Below are positions 11,151 through 22,650 of a DNA stretch of 64,000 nucleotides, in pieces. The notes below the pieces were generated by a model. The model was not told where the DNA came from and searched no databases. It saw only the letters and a list, made by a program, of their open reading frames with translations. Source of the stretch: Apostichopus japonicus (Eukaryota; Echinodermata; Holothuroidea; Aspidochirotida; Stichopodidae); assembly GCF_037975245.1 (NCBI RefSeq), contig NC_092583.1, positions 3,464,764-3,528,763 on the forward strand, in the 5' to 3' direction. Made by a program: the position numbers and the translations under genes. Each line of letters starts with the position of its first letter. Position 1 is the stretch's first letter.

Positions 11151-12578
11151 ATGCAAATAATGGAATCTACTGAGGTATACACATCTCAGTTGAATGAATC
11201 CGGTCAGACCCTCTATAGTGTTGGCCATACATGTGAAATATCATTTTTGATCATTTTGTCGGTTTTTATTTCAGTCGGGAATGGTCTGAATATATTGATC
11301 CTTCGATCTAATTATTACCCACGTAGCATACACTGTTGCCTCCTTGTATCGTTATCAATGGCCGATATCGGGTTAGGTCCAATAGCAGTGATAGCTGCTT
11401 CTTCCGCGATACTCCAAACCCGGTGGTACGGTACGGCGGTTTGTCAAGCGATAGCTTTCTCAGGAGAATTATTTCGATGTGTATCCCTGACGATGTTGAC
11501 TCTGTTAAACCTAGAGAAATATATCGCGATCTTACACCCTTTGCGGTACACCGCGATTGTCACAAGGCGGAGAACAGTATACGCTGTATGTTGGTTTTGG
11601 GCTGCTATCTCAATCATGTATCTCACAATATACCTTGTGACTCGGGATAATTTCACGGTAGAGGATCAATACAATGAAGATTTATACATATGTGTACCAA
11701 TGCATGGTAATGACCTCACTAATCTCACAATCTCAGTGTCGCTTCTTACACCGAGTTTCGTCACCCTTACTTACACGTCGGTCCGAATCATGCAGAAAAT
11801 CGCTATTACTACCAGGAGAAGACGCATATTATTTGCTAACTGTCCCAAAAGAACACTGTCACGATTTCAAAAGATACTACCTTCGTCTCTTCGCCATAAT
11901 ATGAAAGCTTTCCTTGTTTTATTGCTGGTTTCGGGCATGGTGTACATCACGTGGTTGCCTTTAACAGTGCGCATGGTTTTAGCAGCTTTCAATCAAGATC
12001 AGTCGGACGCATGGCACGCAGTAGAGTTTATTACGTTCTGGCTGACGGTCTCTAATAGCGGTTGCAACATCGTTATTTATTACGTAATGGATGTTAAATA
12101 TAGAAACGCATTCTGTATCATATTTAGGAAGCTGTTGAAGCAACATGGAAATTTCGAAGGATTGAAAGGAAGATCGGGAAGGCTTAAATTATTAGAACAA
12201 AAACTGCTGTTAAAACATCAAATGGCGCTCAATGGCGCACACTGCCGCAAGCCAAGAGCAAGATATTTCTACGTTGGATTACGAAACGAAAACGGATCAA
12301 TCACTCCGACCAACGTCCAGGTTACGTCACCTCCTGACAGTATATGTCCAAGGCGACGTCATGGATACGTCATGTATGATGATATGAATATTCATTCTCG
12401 AAATGGATTGGCGTCGAGACCACTGTATCTACCATTTTATAGCATTCCAAACGGAATAACACACGGGTCATCATTAATACGTCATCATTTGAAAAATCCT
12501 GAACCGCATTTAGGCCTGTCAGTATATGAACTTGTAAGTTGCCGACGTGCATCGTTGGGGCCGGGAGGGGTGTTATAA
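11151..12578 (+). CDS. Class A (rhodopsin-like) orphan GPCR, single exon
   Basis: Seven-transmembrane receptor, 475 aa from the first ATG. The ATG three codons later (11160) has a better context (A at -3, G at +4) and may be the real start. Sequons at N15, N167 and N191 are placed to be extracellular. Approximate segments: TM1 29-52 (GN 43-44), TM2 60-85 (MAD, D72), C98, TM3 with EKY at 122-124 in place of E/DRY, TM4 142-163 (W148), C181 in loop 2, TM5 189-214, a basic third loop, TM6 251-278 with W268-L-P, TM7 289-312 where NPxxY reads NIVIY (306-310), then a long Arg/Lys-rich cytoplasmic tail of about 150 residues. The ligand is unknown. Like the receptor at 1973-3166 it is intronless and lacks the NPxxY proline. 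The tail is longer than in most small-ligand receptors. Confidence 0.92.
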   Translation: MQIMESTEVYTSQLNESGQTLYSVGHTCEISFLIILSVFISVGNGLNILILRSNYYPRSIHCCLLVSLSMADIGLGPIAVIAASSAILQTRWYGTAVCQAIAFSGELFRCVSLTMLTLLNLEKYIAILHPLRYTAIVTRRRTVYAVCWFWAAISIMYLTIYLVTRDNFTVEDQYNEDLYICVPMHGNDLTNLTISVSLLTPSFVTLTYTSVRIMQKIAITTRRRRILFANCPKRTLSRFQKILPSSLRHNMKAFLVLLLVSGMVYITWLPLTVRMVLAAFNQDQSDAWHAVEFITFWLTVSNSGCNIVIYYVMDVKYRNAFCIIFRKLLKQHGNFEGLKGRSGRLKLLEQKLLLKHQMALNGAHCRKPRARYFYVGLRNENGSITPTNVQVTSPPDSICPRRRHGYVMYDDMNIHSRNGLASRPLYLPFYSIPNGITHGSSLIRHHLKNPEPHLGLSVYELVSCRRASLGPGGVL

Positions 12579-13362
12579 ACGTATAACATTCTTCTCTATA
12601 CAAATATATATTATTCCTTGGAAACAAATTCATGTTATTTTGAGACCAAGGCGACAAACCAAAGCTAACGTTTTGACTTCTCATTCCTATTGATAAGTTA
12701 CGTGTATACTTTTCATTGTTCTATTCCTATTGATAAGTTGCGTGTTATCCTTTGCGATTGCGTATACATGTTAACCTTTGCGATCCTATACTCTTGGATG
12801 ACGAGGATGTAATATTTTAAAGGGTAGGCTACCGGTGCACTTAAAAACCGCATATACCATGATAACTCCCTCCCTCCTCCTCCGCCCCCCCCCCCATCCC
12901 TCAATAAAGTCATTGCCCAATTTCCAGGCTTCAAATCCTGAATTTGTGGTTCACCGAGGCGAAATACCATCATCGTTGCAAGTACCACATATATGCCTAC
13001 CCCAATCACGAGGAGCAATCAGGACCTGTATAGCCAGGCCTGTCTCAGGGACCGTCCTTACCACCGTACAGACTACTGTGCCCCCTCCCTCCCCCGCATC
13101 TTTGCCATGGTTATTTGAAGAAAAAAATTCACGAGTTATAGCTGATACGAGTATTAATTTATGCCCTTCCTCAAACTGTTGATGTCTCCCTCCCCAATCT
13201 CAAAGCCATAAATGACCAACAACACAAGAGCACAATTCAACTCTGACCTGGGCCCGTCAAAATCTTGTACAGTATTATCTGTACAAGTTGCTGCGTCTAT
13301 CCTAGCAAATAGTTGGATCCACGTAATAGCCACAGAATCAGTCAGCTGACAATTTACGGGGA
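12579..13362. other. Non-coding spacer between GPCR and DAP genes
   Basis: Contains the 3' flank of the receptor, two similar CTATTGATAAGTT-containing segments (about 12690 and 12728), a poly-C tract (about 12885-12895) and no supported gene. Confidence 0.6.
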
Positions 13363-13368
13363 TATAAA
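13363..13368 (+). promoter_or_regulatory. Candidate TATA box of the DAP gene
   Basis: TATAAA lies 96 bp before the DAP start codon. With initiation about 30 bp downstream the 5' UTR would be about 70 nt. Nothing else supports it. Confidence 0.35.
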
Positions 13369-13463
13369 GTTGTCCAAAACAAGCTTTCAGCAACGTGTCG
13401 CAGCTTTAAAACGAAACAAAAGCTACTCGTTATACATCACAACTTTAGACTGTTTTATTAGAA

Positions 13464-15447
13464 ATGGCGTCTGCAGAAGAAAAACCCGAGCTGAAAGGAG
13501 GCCACCCTCCTGCAGGTATGTCTTGATCAATACAATAATTATTTCGAGTAAAACACTTATATTTGAAGCAACATGATGATAACTTTTTTAGCCCCTGGAC
13601 AATAAATGCAATACACTTATTCAATGACTGACCTCGCCTACATAAAGCGTTATGTATCCTACTATGTCAGTTGTTGTACAGTTGTTAGTAGGCCTAGGCT
13701 AAATACGCAGTATACAAACACATTTACATATTGCCATTGTGTAAATTACGTATTGATAATAATTCGCTTAATCCACCCTGACAGTTGAGAGACATCTCAC
13801 AACTTTGACTGCCTCATTAAATACATAGCCTACTGTACGTACCAAAAGGCTGCATATGTGACTGAAAAAAACCTGAGCTTCTTGAATCCCCTCAAAGGCT
13901 TCGGAGTAGCTGTAAGAAGTGTGGGAATTATACCAACTGTTGTGAGGCGAGATCCAATGGTGTGATAAGTTTAATGTGACCTACACTGTAGGTAAATTAA
14001 CTAGTAATGTAACATGCTGTTTTGAATTAGCGAAAAAGAACCAGTATTGCTTAAAACTAGTTCTTTTGAGAAACTTTCCGTTGTGCTTGTTCTGATAGTG
14101 ACTGATTCCTTAGCACTTATTGCTACAAAATGTGACACATATGGAACGCCAAAATAGACACAAATGCAGAAAAAATAATGTGAAGCCAAGTCGTTATGTG
14201 AATACAAAGTTATCGCCACATAATGACCAAGAACAATTTAAGTCCTTATGTGGCACTAATAGCACCTCCACATAATGACCAAGAACAATTTATTTATCAT
14301 GCTATCTTAACACTGCCATATAATGACTGCCAATACTGAAAAAATATCCTTAAGTCCTTAAGTGGGGATTCGCATATCACCACATATGGACTAATGCAGT
14401 TCATCAGTCCTTATGTGGCGATTTGCGAATATCCACATAAGGACTAACTCAGTTCGTTAGTCAGTTCATTAGTCCTCATGTGGCAATACGCGAGTATCCA
14501 CATAAGGACTGACGAATATTGTCGTTTTTGGCGCTTAGGAAAATATTACATGATCATTTCTCATGCGGTGGCGCTATTAAAGAAAACGTGTGGGTTTAGG
14601 CGCGTAACAACAACGTTGGATGTACACTCTTATATAGGGAATGCAATGCAGTAATGAGTGTCAGCTTTCCTTCTCGCATTTCTCCTTAATGGAAGCAGTA
14701 CAGCTTTTTGAAGTAATGTAGAAGCATTCAATGTTTAGAACAAGTCTTTTCAATAAATTTGAAATAGGCAAATATTCCAGACAGTACTAGGAATAATAAT
14801 CTATCTGATCAGTATCTCACAGCAAAAATGCTAAATAAACTTACCAAACTGCTACACAAAATGGGAAGACCATAGAAATATGTTGTACACTGAATTTTTT
14901 GTTTTCTCAATATTATATGAAAATACAAAATTGAAAGGCCTCTTTAAGTTCTTATGAAGAAATTCACACACCATGTTATTACCCTTCAGTAACCTATGGT
15001 ATTCAGTGATAAACAGACGATGAAACACGAGTCAGGCAATATTGATTAGACTGGTTAAAAAGCACTCAATTTTGAATTTGATGAAAGCAAACAATTTTAA
15101 AGGCATTGAAGACTCGCCCCAAACGTGTGCCGTGCTCTGAAAAAAAGTTAACTTTTCGTTGCTTGCAAGTGAAGTTTTCTTCTTGTCGCTTCAAACTGCA
15201 GACAGTAATGAAACTTGATACCTTGTTATCTGTTATCTGGACCTGAGATCAGGGAGTTATGTAACAAGTCTCTGCTGAGATGACCATCGCTGCTATGTAC
15301 ACTGTGTCGTGGGTACTGACCGTAGCTGCATGTATTCAGGCATGAGACTCTTCCGCGGAAACACGGATTTCCGATTTTTTTCTTCTCATTTTCGCGTTTT
15401 TTCTCGTAATTCGCGTTTTTTATTATTTTTTATTATTTTTTTGATTT

Positions 15448-15484
<37 letters not shown>

Positions 15485-17062
15485 CGAACATGCTGGACTG
15501 TGAAGGGAAGGAACACCGAATTTGACCAGTGGTGTAATCAAGTAGCACAAAGCAAGCAAAAAAGCCTTTTTTTGGTTCAAAAAAGCTAATGGATAAATTA
15601 TACAAGCAGAAATTCCACAATTTTTTGGCGAGTTACGTGATGTGATAGATTCCATCTAGAGTCCACCATTTTGCATCTAAGCCCTCCTTACCTGACAAAA
15701 AATTTCTAAAGGGGAGGGGGACACCCCTCCCCCAGGATGGCTATCGATAAATTTCAGATTTTTTTTCCCCGGCTCAGTCTCATCCCTGATGTATTGACTG
15801 TACACTTGTGTCTAATTATCGACGGTAGTAAGCTGTGTGTGTATTTTCTGAGATCGATGGTGGTGTCTAACACTTCGGTTACACCTCATTCGAAACTAGG
15901 TCAGATTACCGGCATGAGACATTTCTTTGTGTGCAAGTCTTCACACCCTTTAAGGGTAAAAGTTTTCCTATTCAAACATGGTATTACCAGCTTGTTTCCC
16001 TCCCGCTTTTCTGACAGTGAAAGCTGGTGGAATGAGGATCACCCAGCCAAACAAGCCTCTTCACGAAGACGGAGAGAAAATGACTCCCGAAGAAGAAGCG
16101 GAATATGGTCCAGCTAAAAGGTTATTAAATTTGAAAGTTTTTACATATATAGATCTACTTGGAAAAATTGTTAAAAGGTGGCAACATAACTGTTCAGGTA
16201 ATTTCTGTAACTTATCTTAACAATTTCCGACAAACGCTCGATGAACGTCCTTACGGTAATCGTTTGTCACAAGTTTGAATTCTGTTCAATTAAATGATGG
16301 AAGAATGTGCCATTAGTCTGCAAGACTATTTACTTCACATTTGCCTTCAGTTATACAGTATAACGTCAATTTGAAATGTTCATGTACCAAGGTAGTTTGA
16401 ACTTACTCAGAAAAAATGGAGAATTGGTGTTTACATGTCAATCCATTCCATAATGTGCACAAGTTATTTTAATTTCTGCTACATACCAAAAAATTTGAAT
16501 GCTTAATTTATACACTGACAATGGCTGAACTGTTCTACCATCACAGATGTTTGTATAAACAAAAGTGAGTATGGTGTTCATAAAATAGAAAAACAATCTC
16601 TTCTCTATACTTCAAGTGATTTAATTTTATTATTTACTTGATGAGACATGATTAATATCTTTTGGTCCTCAACTACTATTTGGTTTATAAGTCCTTATTT
16701 TTCTCTCAAAGTGACCGAAAATCTGATGGCCTGTTTTTTTCTTTCCATTCACGTTTTGGATATCCATTTTTCGTTGGGGTTTGTTATTCTAATTTGTTGG
16801 TATCATCGTGAAATGTAGCCGTCAATATCTTTGGTCTAATTTTTGAAACATGTCTTGGGCATCTTCTCATCTTTTGCTCACATTTAGTAGTCCAAGCAAG
16901 AGTGACATTCAGTTACTAATATCTGGAGCACCTGCCAAGGGGAACAAGGACTTCCCTCCCGAGGCCATTCAGTCGTTCCATGATAAACCTCAACCAACTC
17001 ATCATAAACAGAGAGACAACAGACCCAAGCACGTGGTTCAGCAACCCAACAAAAAAATGTAA
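13464..17062 (+). CDS. DAP: Death-associated protein 1 (DAP) orthologue, three coding exons
   Basis: Small proline-rich cytosolic protein. In mammals DAP1 is an mTOR substrate that restrains autophagy and was first found as a mediator of interferon-gamma-induced death. Exons: 13464-13515, 16018-16120, 16891-17062 (CDS 327 nt, 108 aa; human about 102). Junction phases fit: GCA-G|TG and AAA-AG|T. Introns begin GTATGT and GTTATT and end ACAG and GTAG. Recognition rests on GGHPPAVKAGGMRI (residues 12-25), ISGAPAKGNKDFPPEA in the C-terminal half, and the QQP end, all matching the DAP/DAPL1 family. K-S-P-S at 51-54 sits where human DAP1 carries its SPS mTOR site, suggesting conserved phosphorylation. 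The 126-codon open frame covering exon 2 in another frame is spurious. Intron 1 (2.5 kb) contains palindromic repeats and a nested transposon. DAP is preferred over DAPL1 on length and N-terminus; an invertebrate would carry the single ancestral gene. Confidence 0.93.
14353..14510. repeat. Three tandem palindromic units (AGTCCTTATGTGG arms)
   Basis: Units at 14353-14392, 14406-14445 and 14471-14510 each carry an AGTCCTTATGTGG-type left arm and its reverse complement about 14 bp later. The middle unit has perfect 13-bp arms; the others have one to a few mismatches. Further degenerate half-sites (CCACATAATGACCAAGAACAA) lie at 14215-14295. The cluster is in DAP intron 1 and probably derives from a foldback element. 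Confidence 0.9.
15101..15949 (+). mobile_element. TTAA-flanked MITE, copy 1 (interrupted by another element)
   Basis: Terminal inverted repeats begin AGGCATTGAAGACTCGCC (left) and AGGGTGTGAAGACT (right, reverse strand; the outer part is AGG-GAAGACT). TTAA flanks both ends (15097-15100 and 15950-15953). TTAA duplication points to the piggyBac or Kolobok superfamilies; no transposase is present. Related copies lie at 44921-45287 and 61215-61522. This copy is interrupted by a 452-bp hAT-like element, so about 400 bp is original. Confidence 0.88.
15337..15788 (+). mobile_element. hAT-like MITE nested in the TTAA MITE
   Basis: Ends CAGGCATGAGACT and (reverse strand) CAGGGATGAGACT match at 12 of 13 positions. 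They are flanked by ATGTATT at 15330-15336 and 15789-15795. The uninterrupted copies of the host MITE at 44.9 and 61.2 kb have a single ATGTACT here, confirming the insertion point. A T-run of over 30 nt and a GGGGAGGGGGACACCCC segment lie inside. Part resembles the element at 21846-22383. Confidence 0.88.
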
Positions 17063-20000
17063 AAAGAGAGGGGCACTAGCGGAAGGAAATGGAGATCATA
17101 AAACTTGCAGAAACAGCTTCAGAAGAGCTCAAAATATGTAAGGGGCTCATGTCGCAGACGATGAGCTTTGTGAAATTTTTAAGAAGGAGTCAGGGATGCG
17201 GTAAGGTTTTGCAGGGGATAGCGGCCCCTCATGGTTGCTTAGCAACAGAGTGATTACAAAAACAAAACAAAAAAACGTCATGTTTGTAAAGGAATATGTT
17301 GGGGATAGTGACTGCATTTGCTTCGGAAGGTGAATGCCAATGCTAGGGGGAGGGGAAGGTTTTTTTTTTTAGCACAAGGGAGATTAAAGGATAGGAATTT
17401 ATATGAAGCATCATCATGGAGAGGAAATTGGTTGTATTAAACAGCATTACAGCTGAACTTGGTATTTCGAGGAATCCATTTTTGCAGACTAATATCATTC
17501 TGTCTTCTTTGTTATTCTGATGGATTTTTGCTCTCGAAGGAACAGCGCTGTCGTTGAAACTGACATTTTTTTCAAAACGTACCTACAGCTTTGTAAGTCC
17601 TAAATTTTCCAAACTGTGGGTGGAAAGTGACAAATAGAATAGAAAGAAGTAAAAAAGGAAGGGGAGAAGACTTGAGGTATTGACTTGATATCCAAGTTAG
17701 ACATTCCAAAAATCCATGACTTCTTTACTTTTGAGACTAATATTGGACACTATAACTTCAATTTCTGTAATTATAAATCCGTTGAAGGTTATTTGTTTAT
17801 CCATTGAGATAAGACTCTCACTTGGAGAAATTTTTTTTGGGGGGGCCCCTGTTTGCAGTTATTTTTGAAAATTGAAATACAGATGCACTATGAAATTTTC
17901 TTGATCGACTGACAGCGTGAACCAAGAGAGGGTGATATTTGAGTTTAGAGGTAAACTGTTTCTCTAAATTGGAAAATGACAATGCCTTGTTTTAGGGTAT
18001 AACCTAGTACTTGCATCATTTTGGGATGTTACCTCGTTTTGGGATACTGTAACGATATATATTTTAACAGATGATATGTTAAATCACACAGTATTAAAGT
18101 AGCATAATTTTGTGAACAATTTGAATTTTGTTGCAGTCTTCTCTGTTTGATTTTATGAGGTGAATCAAAAGCTTAAACAAAATCTACGCAATACACACTG
18201 TATACCCCCAGTTTTTTCTTGTAGTTTATATATAGTGTTCCTAAAGATGGTCAGGTGGTTAATTGCCGATTATTGATATGATCAATGAAAAATTTGATGA
18301 AGTAGTTCTACCTTAAGTTTTTTTTCTTTCTTATAGCTTCATTCTTCTTTAACTTAAATTTAAAAGCTTTCTGCTTTCTTGGTTCCAGTCATACAACATA
18401 CTTTCTGCAAGCTTGCTGTATCAGTTCTGCACAGTCTTAGATTATTATCAGATTCTGCTTTTCTAGATCACACTATGCCAGTGTAAAATTTTGCCATAGC
18501 AGGATACCAACAGGTATTTATCCAATGGGCTGGATCGAATTCTATTGCCTGTTTATGTTAAGGTTTCAAAATCTAATCAAGTTTCGTAATATTACATCAG
18601 TAGATTTATCTGGTAATGAAATATTTTGTGCTTAATTTTCATATGTTAATCAACTTCCATTGTGGTGCATCTTGTAACTTTTAATTTAACATTCTCTTAG
18701 CTTACAGATCTTAAAGAGGAAATAAGAGGCAAAGCTTCCAAAAGAAATCTGTACTACCTATAAGTAACACAAAAAGCATGTAATTGGTCTAGTAAATGTT
18801 TTGGGTTGCTGAGATGATAAATACAAAATTTATGCATTTCATTTTGAAAGGAGAATTGCTTAATTATGTGACATCAGTATAAATAATGCACACCTAATTG
18901 TTTTTTTCCCTTTCTTTGTTTTTTTTTAAATCTAAAATGATTATGTGTTTTTGATAATTGATTGTACAACTGCGTCAATGTAGGATTTGGAAATGTATTG
19001 TCGGGTGGTCAAATCATCTTGTAGGAATGAAAGGCTGGTTAGTTCCCCTGCCCACTTCTCCTTCCCCCTTCCCTTTAGCAGAAGCTGTGCTATTAGTACC
19101 ATAATTTTATTCTATGACACCATTGTTAAAAGAAAAAAGCATTCCCATCAATTAAAATTGTGGTGAAAGAATTAGCATGAATCTGAAATGTGTACTTATT
19201 ATGTTCTTGTGGCATTAATGTGATGAAACACATCATTCAATTCACATAACCTTTGGAAAAGAGTTCATTTGCATAATTCCACGGTGGTTACCAATGAAGG
19301 TTATACAAAGAATCACATTCAGAAAATCAACTTCAGTTTACGCTTCATCGAGTCGAACTTGATGACCGGTAACCAGCTGTTATAATTACTTAGTTGCCTC
19401 AGCCCAAACCACAGTTTTTGTCTCATTGCATGTACCAGTTAATAATTGGCAAAAACAATTTATTTTTTTGGTGATCAGAGTCAATTGTGATTTAAGTGGT
19501 GGATTATGAAATATGCTTTAGTAATCAGGAATTATTCAAGTAATTTCCCTTTTCTATAAAAGAAAGATGTTGAGCATTTTGCTTTGTATTTCGTTCATTC
19601 CAGTCCCTCTGGGTCATGTCGTTTCTTTCACACGTTATTGTTGCTGTTGTTGTCGTTCCTGTGGTATCACTGTTGGTGTGGTAGTAGAGACGACATGGAG
19701 TTTGACAAATGTAAACATAGTGTTTTGTCATATCACAAAAAGAAGTACATTTACTAAATTAGCTCCAAATAATTTTGATGTAAGATTATTACAGTGAAAC
19801 TGATATCCATATTATAATAATTAACTGCATGCATAAAAGTTTTGTTCATTCATGGATGGTCAAAATAAAACAATCACAAATAAATGGAATTCAAAGTGTT
19901 GTTTATGGTAGTTTTGGAAGGAGGATACTGACCATAGAGTGCGAGGGGGGGGGTGATGAAGGGGAGGGGGCCATTGGGGGTGCAGTGTGTAAGAGTGTTA

Positions 20001-20970
20001 CCAGTTCTTAGGCTAGTGTAGATTGTATGTATAAGAGACAGGTGAGTGAGGAGTGATGTAAATTATAATTATTTTAAAAAAAAATACATTTTCAAGGAAT
20101 AATTTATAATGAACTGTTTCACAAGGGCAATGAAAAGATGTGCAGGATGAGTTTGTTCATGAGACTGTGCAGCCATGGTCAGTAGACGTCAGTGGTGGAT
20201 GCAGGATGTTATAAAGGAGGGGGTAGGACCCTGGGCTGTGGAAGCTGACTCCCCTGTAGGGGCTCCTGGTGTCCCTGAAAACAAACTAAACTATGATCGG
20301 TCAATTTGTGCATTCTGAGGCATATTTTAGACTATAAATTAGGCCTTTAATTTGGTGTAAATGTAAGATTGTGCTAATAGGTACTATTGAATTTTTGTTT
20401 GAGGTTGACAGAGGTTTGGGGTTCACACCCACTGGATCTGTGCCTGGCAGTTCATGGGAACAACCCAACAAGAATCTGAGACTGGTGGTCATACAACTAA
20501 ATAACTATTTCATAGATGACGTCAGAGACTATTAACAGCCAGATTTGGTCAAACGGATTATTTTCAACATTTACGTACCTCAACGTTGAAGCTAGAGTTA
20601 TCATGAATTGATGCATTAAAGGGTTAAAGTTCACAACGCATTCTCTGCCATATTCAGTATCTATGATCTTAGCAACAGACGTGGGTAACAGTAATTACAT
20701 GGTGTCGATAACACCAAAACGCACACTCACTAGTCACCAATGCATTATGAGGTTCAAAATACCTAAGAGTTTAGCAAGTGTACACGTGAGCACGTAACCT
20801 TTGATCCTGTTTGGACCAACCAAATATCATAGATGATAAATAGTTAATCAAACCAGGGAAGATGAAAGAACTTGCTGGTCAGAAAACTGTAAAATGGCTA
20901 AATTCAATGCTTTCCAGAAAGAGGGATATCCTCACTTCGAGATCCTCCTCATGCCGTGCGTAATGAAGGT
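17063..20970. other. DAP 3' UTR and intergenic sequence
   Basis: AT-rich, with no second gene supported. The start must include the DAP 3' UTR; its end is not clear because several A/T-rich hexamers could serve as polyA signals. A dispersed-repeat fragment beginning CAGTGGTGGATGCAGGAT lies at about 20190-20280. Confidence 0.55.
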
Positions 20971-21349
20971 CAGTGGCGGAGCTAGGGGTATTGGTCAGGG
21001 GGGCGAGAATGGTCTGTAGGGGCGCTTTCGACACTATCTAAGCGGAGCGCCACCACAGGTTGGCGCGTTTTTTTGAGTAAAGTTACTCCCTAGATCGCCG
21101 GAAATGACCCTTTCCGGGCATTGCTAATTTGAAGATAAACGAAGAATAAATATGTGTCATCGCCATTTTGTCAGAAAATTGCACCAACAAAATGTGACAA
21201 ATGTCAATAGGTATTTGAGAGCGCAATAAAAAAGTCAATAATCGCGAATAAGTAAAAAGTGGTAAAAAGCTGAAAAGGGCAGTCCATTTGAGTCCGTCAG
21301 GGGGGGGGGGGGCATCCGCCCCTCTGACTGTATGGACGCTCCGCCACTG
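20971..21349 (+). mobile_element. hAT-like MITE, CAGTGGCGGAGC family
   Basis: Perfect 12-bp inverted ends CAGTGGCGGAGC and GCTCCGCCACTG, flanked by ATGAAGGT duplicated at 20963-20970 and 21350-21357. An 8-bp duplication with CA-start ends is typical of hAT elements. No transposase. Relatives lie at 36740-37114, 38008-38336 (truncated) and 41089-41474 (opposite orientation). Confidence 0.93.
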
Positions 21350-21504
21350 ATGAAGGTTAGTACCCACCCCTTCCCTCGGCTGTCTTCGATAGGTTGTGGA
21401 TTTGACATTGATACCCTGATCTTCATTTGTCTCTTCAGAAACGCACGAGTTGGTTTATCTTCGAAGGATTACACAGGGACGTCTTTGACTAATAACAATA
21501 ATAA

Positions 21505-21745
21505 TATTGAGGATTTATAAAGCGCAGACATATCCACCGATAACGGTGCTCAAGGCGAATAAACACATTACCCTGGTCAACGATAACCTGTCAAACATAG
21601 AGACAACTCCCTCCACGTGGCAGCAGCTAAACAGCGCCCAGCTGACAGTTTTATATCACAGGTCCCCGTTTATACACCCGGGTGAAGAGAGGCAATTGGA
21701 GATAAAGTGCCTTGCCCAAGGACACAACGTCATGATCTGGACCTG
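21505..21745 (-). mobile_element. SINE fragment (family of 34153-34437)
   Basis: About 240 bp matches the copy at 34153-34437, including ACCCTGGTCAACGATAACCTG and GGCAGCAGCTAAACAG. The tRNA-like head seen in the other copy is missing here. Its open frame is not a gene. Confidence 0.7.
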
Positions 21746-21845
21746 TTATCATGTGCGACCATTTACAACCTTTTCAGTACGAAATAATTGTGACCATTGC
21801 ACATAAATGTTTCTAGGGTCATTATACAGTATCAATGGTAAGCAT

Positions 21846-22383
21846 CAAGGGCGTAGGAACCGGGGGGCTGGGGGCGCCAGCCCCCCCCCCCAGTGAAAAA
21901 TATGGGGGCGGAATTATCATTCCGTCCCCCCGCTTCGCAAGTCAGAAAACCCCTTTTTCATTTCTATATTCTGTATATCAGGGAGTGATCGAGTCTAATA
22001 TAACACTCAAAAATTTAAATAATCTGTCATGATTTTTTTCCAATCTTATTCTCAACATGGTGATGACTTGTTTGTGCGATGGTGGATAATCATCAGTAAG
22101 GAACTAACTGCCCTTGGTGCTCAGAACGTTTTGGCAGAAAAAAAATCTCATTTAGAGCACCAAATTGCATCTAAGGCCAGGTGAAAATGCAAAATTATTT
22201 ACAAAATGGAGTGGGTGTTGAAGTGTGCTATATTGCACCAAATTGCATCTGAGGCCACCTGGAAATGCAAACAATTTCCAAAGGGGAGGGGGACACCCCC
22301 TGCCCTTAGACCCCTCCCCCAGGCCGGCCATCAGTCGATCAGCCCGCCCCCCCCCCACTCAAAAGTACCTTCCTACGCCACTG
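21846..22383 (+). mobile_element. hAT-like MITE (CAAGGGCGTAGGAA ends)
   Basis: Ends CAAGGGCGTAGGAA and (reverse strand) CAGTGGCGTAGGAA match at 12 of 14 positions. They are flanked by GTAAGCAT at 21838-21845 and 22384-22391. Inside is a direct repeat of a CACCAAATTGCATCT segment and a GGGGAGGGGGACACCCC tract shared with the element at 15337-15788. Confidence 0.9.
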
Positions 22384-22650
22384 GTAAGCATGGTAATGAG
22401 TGGGTGACGAAGTGACCAAGGATCCATTGACTACGATCTAAAATGTGCTAATTCGAAAGTTTGAGGGCACATGAAGTTAGCAAGTCCTACTCGGGCTCTT
22501 CCAGGAGGTTCGAAGCATCGAAACAAATGCTTTAACTGGTTTTTTTGTTTCCCCCGAAACAAGAAACTTGTTATATACCAATGAAACGATGTATAGTTTG
22601 AATTCAAACTTTTTGCAAGGCTAGTGATCGTGGTATACGTCACAGTATAT

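Noticed and set aside
15737..16117. 126-codon + strand frame overlapping DAP exon 2
   Set aside because: It starts in transposon sequence and reads the exon in the wrong frame. The DAP frame is supported by family motifs and splice phase.
21507..21806. 99-codon + strand frame
   Set aside because: Coincides with a SINE fragment whose other copy does not keep the frame open.
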